Source of the DNA: Paenibacillus sp. J2TS4
GTDB taxonomy: Bacteria; Bacillota; Bacilli; Paenibacillales; NBRC-103111
Reading direction: 5' to 3'
DNA: 64,000 nt
Assembly (NCBI RefSeq): GCF_018403245.1
Contig: NZ_BOSH01000008.1
Span: forward strand, 62,001 to 126,000
Numbering within the stretch: the first letter of the stretch is position 1; each line of letters starts with the position of its first letter. The translations under genes and the position numbers were made by a program. The notes below the pieces were generated by a model that saw nothing but the letters and a program-made list of their open reading frames with translations, did not search any database and was not told the origin of the DNA. Shown here piece after piece: positions 61,973 to 64,000 of this stretch.

Positions 61973-62712
61973 AAAAAATGATGCTGCTTATTTTATCGTC
62001 GCTGGTTGTGCTGGTCGCAGCCGGCTGTGGAAAGAAGGAAGACTACAAGCCTGTTGCGATCAACGAGGGAGTGGATCGCTGTGAAGTGTGCAACATGCTG
62101 ATAGAGGATGATCACAATGCGACCCAGCTCATTCTAAAAGACGGCAAGCCGCTCAAATTTGACGATCTCGGCGATCTTTTCGTATGGACGAAGGAGCATG
62201 GACTGGACGAGGTCGGACAACGATTTGTTCGTGATTATCACAGTCTGGAATGGCTGAAGCTCGAAGAGGCCTACTATGTATATGATAAAACGTTCCAGAC
62301 TCCGATGGCTTTCGGCGTCTATTCCTTCAAAGATAAAGCAAGCGCAGAAAAATTTATTGAAGAACAAGGCAAAGGGACGCTGATGTCGGCAAGCGAGCTG
62401 GACAGCCATTCCTGGGAGCCTAATATGGATATGATGAAAGGCCACGGCCACGATCATGAGGGGCACGGAAACGGACAGTCAGAAGGTTCTGAAGAGTCTC
62501 ATGGCAGCGATAATAGCCATGGAGACGGTCATAAAGATGGTCTTGGGGACTCTCATGGCGATGGAGCAGAGCCCTCTCACGGAGACAGTCATAACAACGA
62601 AGGAGCCAAGGATGAGCATAAAGAAGGCACAGAACACTCTGATCCTTCCGATCATGGGGAGCACAAAGAAGACGCTGTTCTCAAGAAGGACAATGAGCAT
62701 AGCGAAAAATAA
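61969..62712 (+). CDS. nosL: NosL-like copper lipoprotein with His-rich tail
   Basis: A 247-residue protein. The lipoprotein signal ends VAAGC (Cys20). The NosL domain has CEVCNM (38-43), which supplies copper-binding Cys and Met, and LKFDDLGDLFVW. Residues about 159-247 are an added His/Asp/Gly/Ser-rich tail (GHGHDHEGHGNG; SHGDGHKDGLGDSHGDG) not usual in NosL. It may store or buffer copper for transfer to nitrous-oxide reductase. It overlaps nosD by 4 bp and lies before nosY. Confidence 0.93.
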   Translation: MKKMMLLILSSLVVLVAAGCGKKEDYKPVAINEGVDRCEVCNMLIEDDHNATQLILKDGKPLKFDDLGDLFVWTKEHGLDEVGQRFVRDYHSLEWLKLEEAYYVYDKTFQTPMAFGVYSFKDKASAEKFIEEQGKGTLMSASELDSHSWEPNMDMMKGHGHDHEGHGNGQSEGSEESHGSDNSHGDGHKDGLGDSHGDGAEPSHGDSHNNEGAKDEHKEGTEHSDPSDHGEHKEDAVLKKDNEHSEK

Positions 62713-62766
62713 AGAAGTGCAAAAATCATTACTTACTAATGCCTTCCTAATTGAGGATGTGATTTC

Positions 62767-63585
62767 ATGCATTGGCTGACAGTGGCCGCACGCGAGGTCA
62801 AGCTTGGCTTCCGCAATCCTTGGGCCTATTCATTCATGGCTCTGTTCTCCTTCTTTAGTCTGGCGCTGCTATTGATCCAATCGCAAAGTCAAATGAGCGG
62901 CTACACCAGCTCTACGGGAACAATGCTCAATTTGATTTTGTATCTGCTGCCATTGATGACCTTGCTGCTGGGCTCGTTCTCCGTGACAGCGGAAAAGGAA
63001 GAGGGCGGATGGGAGCTGCTATCTACCTACTCTATAAGCACCTCCTCTTATTTGTTGGGCAAATATGGCGGGCTGGCCGTTGTTCTTTTTGCCATCGTTG
63101 GTTTTGGTTACGGGTTCTCCGGGATCATCGGCGCATGGATCGGCAAATCGTTCGCGGCGGATACATTCCTCCTCTTCCTCGCCTTCTCTGCAGGGCTGAT
63201 CCTGCTCTTTCTGGCTTTGGCGATCGGAGTGGGAACGCTGTCGAAGAACCGCTGGCAGGCCTTGACCTATGGAGTAGGAATCTGGTTCTTCCTCATTATA
63301 GGCTGGCCTACTCTACTCCTTTCGGTCCTGGGCTTTCTGCCTTATTTATGGATTAAGCCTGCGCTAGTCGGCTTGACGTTCTTAAATCCGGCCGAGCTGA
63401 TCCGTATTTTTATGATCGTCAAGATGGGAGGAGGAACCGTCTTCGGAGCCGAATACTATCAATGGGTGGATTGGATTCAACAACCATCCGGCACTCCGAT
63501 CTTTATCGCAGTGTGCCTCGCATGGATAGGAGTCTGTCTCGGAGCGGCTATATTCGGATGGGAAAGAAGGCGATACCGTGGATAG
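62767..63585 (+). CDS. nosY: NosY-like ABC permease
   Basis: A 272-residue protein with six membrane segments and the NosY/ABC-2 features VAAREVKLGFRNPWAYSFMALFSFFSLALLLI and SVTAEKEEGGWELLSTYSISTSSYLLGKYGGL. With NosF it forms the ABC complex working with NosD. It overlaps the nosF start. The start at 62767 lies in TGTGATTTCATG, with only a weak ribosome site. Confidence 0.92.
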   Translation: MHWLTVAAREVKLGFRNPWAYSFMALFSFFSLALLLIQSQSQMSGYTSSTGTMLNLILYLLPLMTLLLGSFSVTAEKEEGGWELLSTYSISTSSYLLGKYGGLAVVLFAIVGFGYGFSGIIGAWIGKSFAADTFLLFLAFSAGLILLFLALAIGVGTLSKNRWQALTYGVGIWFFLIIGWPTLLLSVLGFLPYLWIKPALVGLTFLNPAELIRIFMIVKMGGGTVFGAEYYQWVDWIQQPSGTPIFIAVCLAWIGVCLGAAIFGWERRRYRG

Positions 63586-64000
63586 ACCCATGCTTGAGCT
63601 TCGTGATGTGAGCAAGCAAATAGATAAGCGTCCTATTGTCCAGCCTATTAGCCTCACCGTTCCCCCGGGGGAAGTTCTCGCCTTGTGCGGCGGGAACGGA
63701 GCAGGGAAAAGCACGATTCTGAGAATGATCGTAGGAATTACCCAACCGACTGCGGGAACCATTCAGGTGAACGGCTACGAGCGGAAAAAGAACCGCAAGG
63801 CTTATGCCGACAGCATTGGTTATATGCCTGACGATTTTCTGTTCGGCCAATCGTTGTCCGCCAAGGAAACCTTGCTTTTCTATGCCAAGCTGCGCCGCAT
63901 TCCCCCAAGCAAGGCCTTGCAAACGTTGGAAAGGGTCGGCCTGCAACAGGTTCAGCACAAATCGGCCACTTCCTATTCTAAAGGAATGCGGCAAAGATTG
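63578..64000 (+). CDS. nosF: NosF-like ABC ATPase (partial)
   Basis: The first 141 residues: LELRDVSKQIDKRPIVQPISLTVPPGEVLALCGGNGAGKSTILRM with Walker A (GGNGAGKST), the Q-loop region (IGYMPDDFLFGQSLSAKETL) and the start of the signature (SYSKGMRQRL) at the window edge. It starts with GTG at 63578, overlapping the nosY stop, behind AAGAAGG; ATG at 63590 is an alternative. It energises the NosY complex. The rest lies beyond 64000. Confidence 0.93.
   Translation, partial: MDRPMLELRDVSKQIDKRPIVQPISLTVPPGEVLALCGGNGAGKSTILRMIVGITQPTAGTIQVNGYERKKNRKAYADSIGYMPDDFLFGQSLSAKETLLFYAKLRRIPPSKALQTLERVGLQQVQHKSATSYSKGMRQRL

Overview
The window looks like chromosomal DNA of a Gram-positive, endospore-forming bacterium of the Paenibacillaceae (Paenibacillus or a close relative). 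The support is indirect but consistent: strong AGGAGG-type ribosome binding sites with frequent GTG/TTG starts, a GerMN lipoprotein, a Spo0E-like phosphatase, a T-box leader before pheST, the Firmicute order pheS-pheT-zapA-cvpA...mutS2, a DUF624/ROK/CUT1-type carbohydrate ABC locus, and mid-range GC. No species name can be given from sequence alone.

Layout. 1-2.8 kb: the end of a sensor histidine kinase, a GerMN lipoprotein and an MFS transporter. 3-7.9 kb: a cell-wall amino-sugar recycling locus, namZ-anmK leftward and murK-murQ rightward. 8-11.2 kb: an MBL-fold hydrolase, then a padR-type gene split by a TnpB-only IS200/IS605 element next to a decayed membrane gene. 11.6-15.3 kb: an aminotransferase, an M50 membrane protease, a Spx/ArsC-like protein and a RluA pseudouridine synthase. 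15.3-22.6 kb: cobalamin late-assembly genes (pduO-type transferase, cobQ, cobD, cobS, cbiB, cobU, cobT). 23.1-26.4 kb: a B12-type ABC importer behind a cobalamin riboswitch with a terminator. 26.5-33 kb: a lipoprotein, a Spo0E-like protein, an aminotransferase with an Lrp regulator, cysteine synthase and an MFS transporter. 33.2-35.2 kb: a PspA envelope-stress group (pspA, DUF350, a 27-residue membrane peptide, a zinc-ribbon protein). 35.5-47.4 kb: mutS2, a YvlD-like protein, a CuA-like lipoprotein, cvpA, a greatly enlarged zapA, pheT, pheS and the T-box.

47.7-57.4 kb: a leftward carbohydrate locus. It has a CUT1 ABC transporter without ATPase, a DUF624 membrane protein, a DUF4432 epimerase-like protein, a ROK repressor, a CxPSR-type sulfatase and a PHP/DUF3604-like metallohydrolase. 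Matching inverted repeats (TTTCA-N3-TGAAA core) lie in front of both the ABC operon and the sulfatase operon, so the locus looks like one regulon for a sulfated or otherwise esterified glycan. 57.6-60.4 kb: a monofunctional glycosyltransferase, tRNA-Gly(TCC), a GNAT acetyltransferase and a close homologue of the avilamycin-resistance rRNA methyltransferase AviRa. 60.6-64 kb: nosD-nosL-nosY-nosF accessory genes for nitrous-oxide reductase, preceded by a 20-bp perfect palindrome. The last gene runs off the window.

Non-coding structure is rich. A MITE-like family (about 195-260 bp, imperfect 20-bp terminal inverted repeats) has three full copies and two remnants. A second family uses roughly 50-bp modules with TGCAAAAATACA cores. 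The most unusual items are the 854-residue ZapA with a 14-residue tandem repeat, the sulfatase/PHP regulon, the TnpB element whose predicted guide reads into the padR start, and the AviRa homologue.
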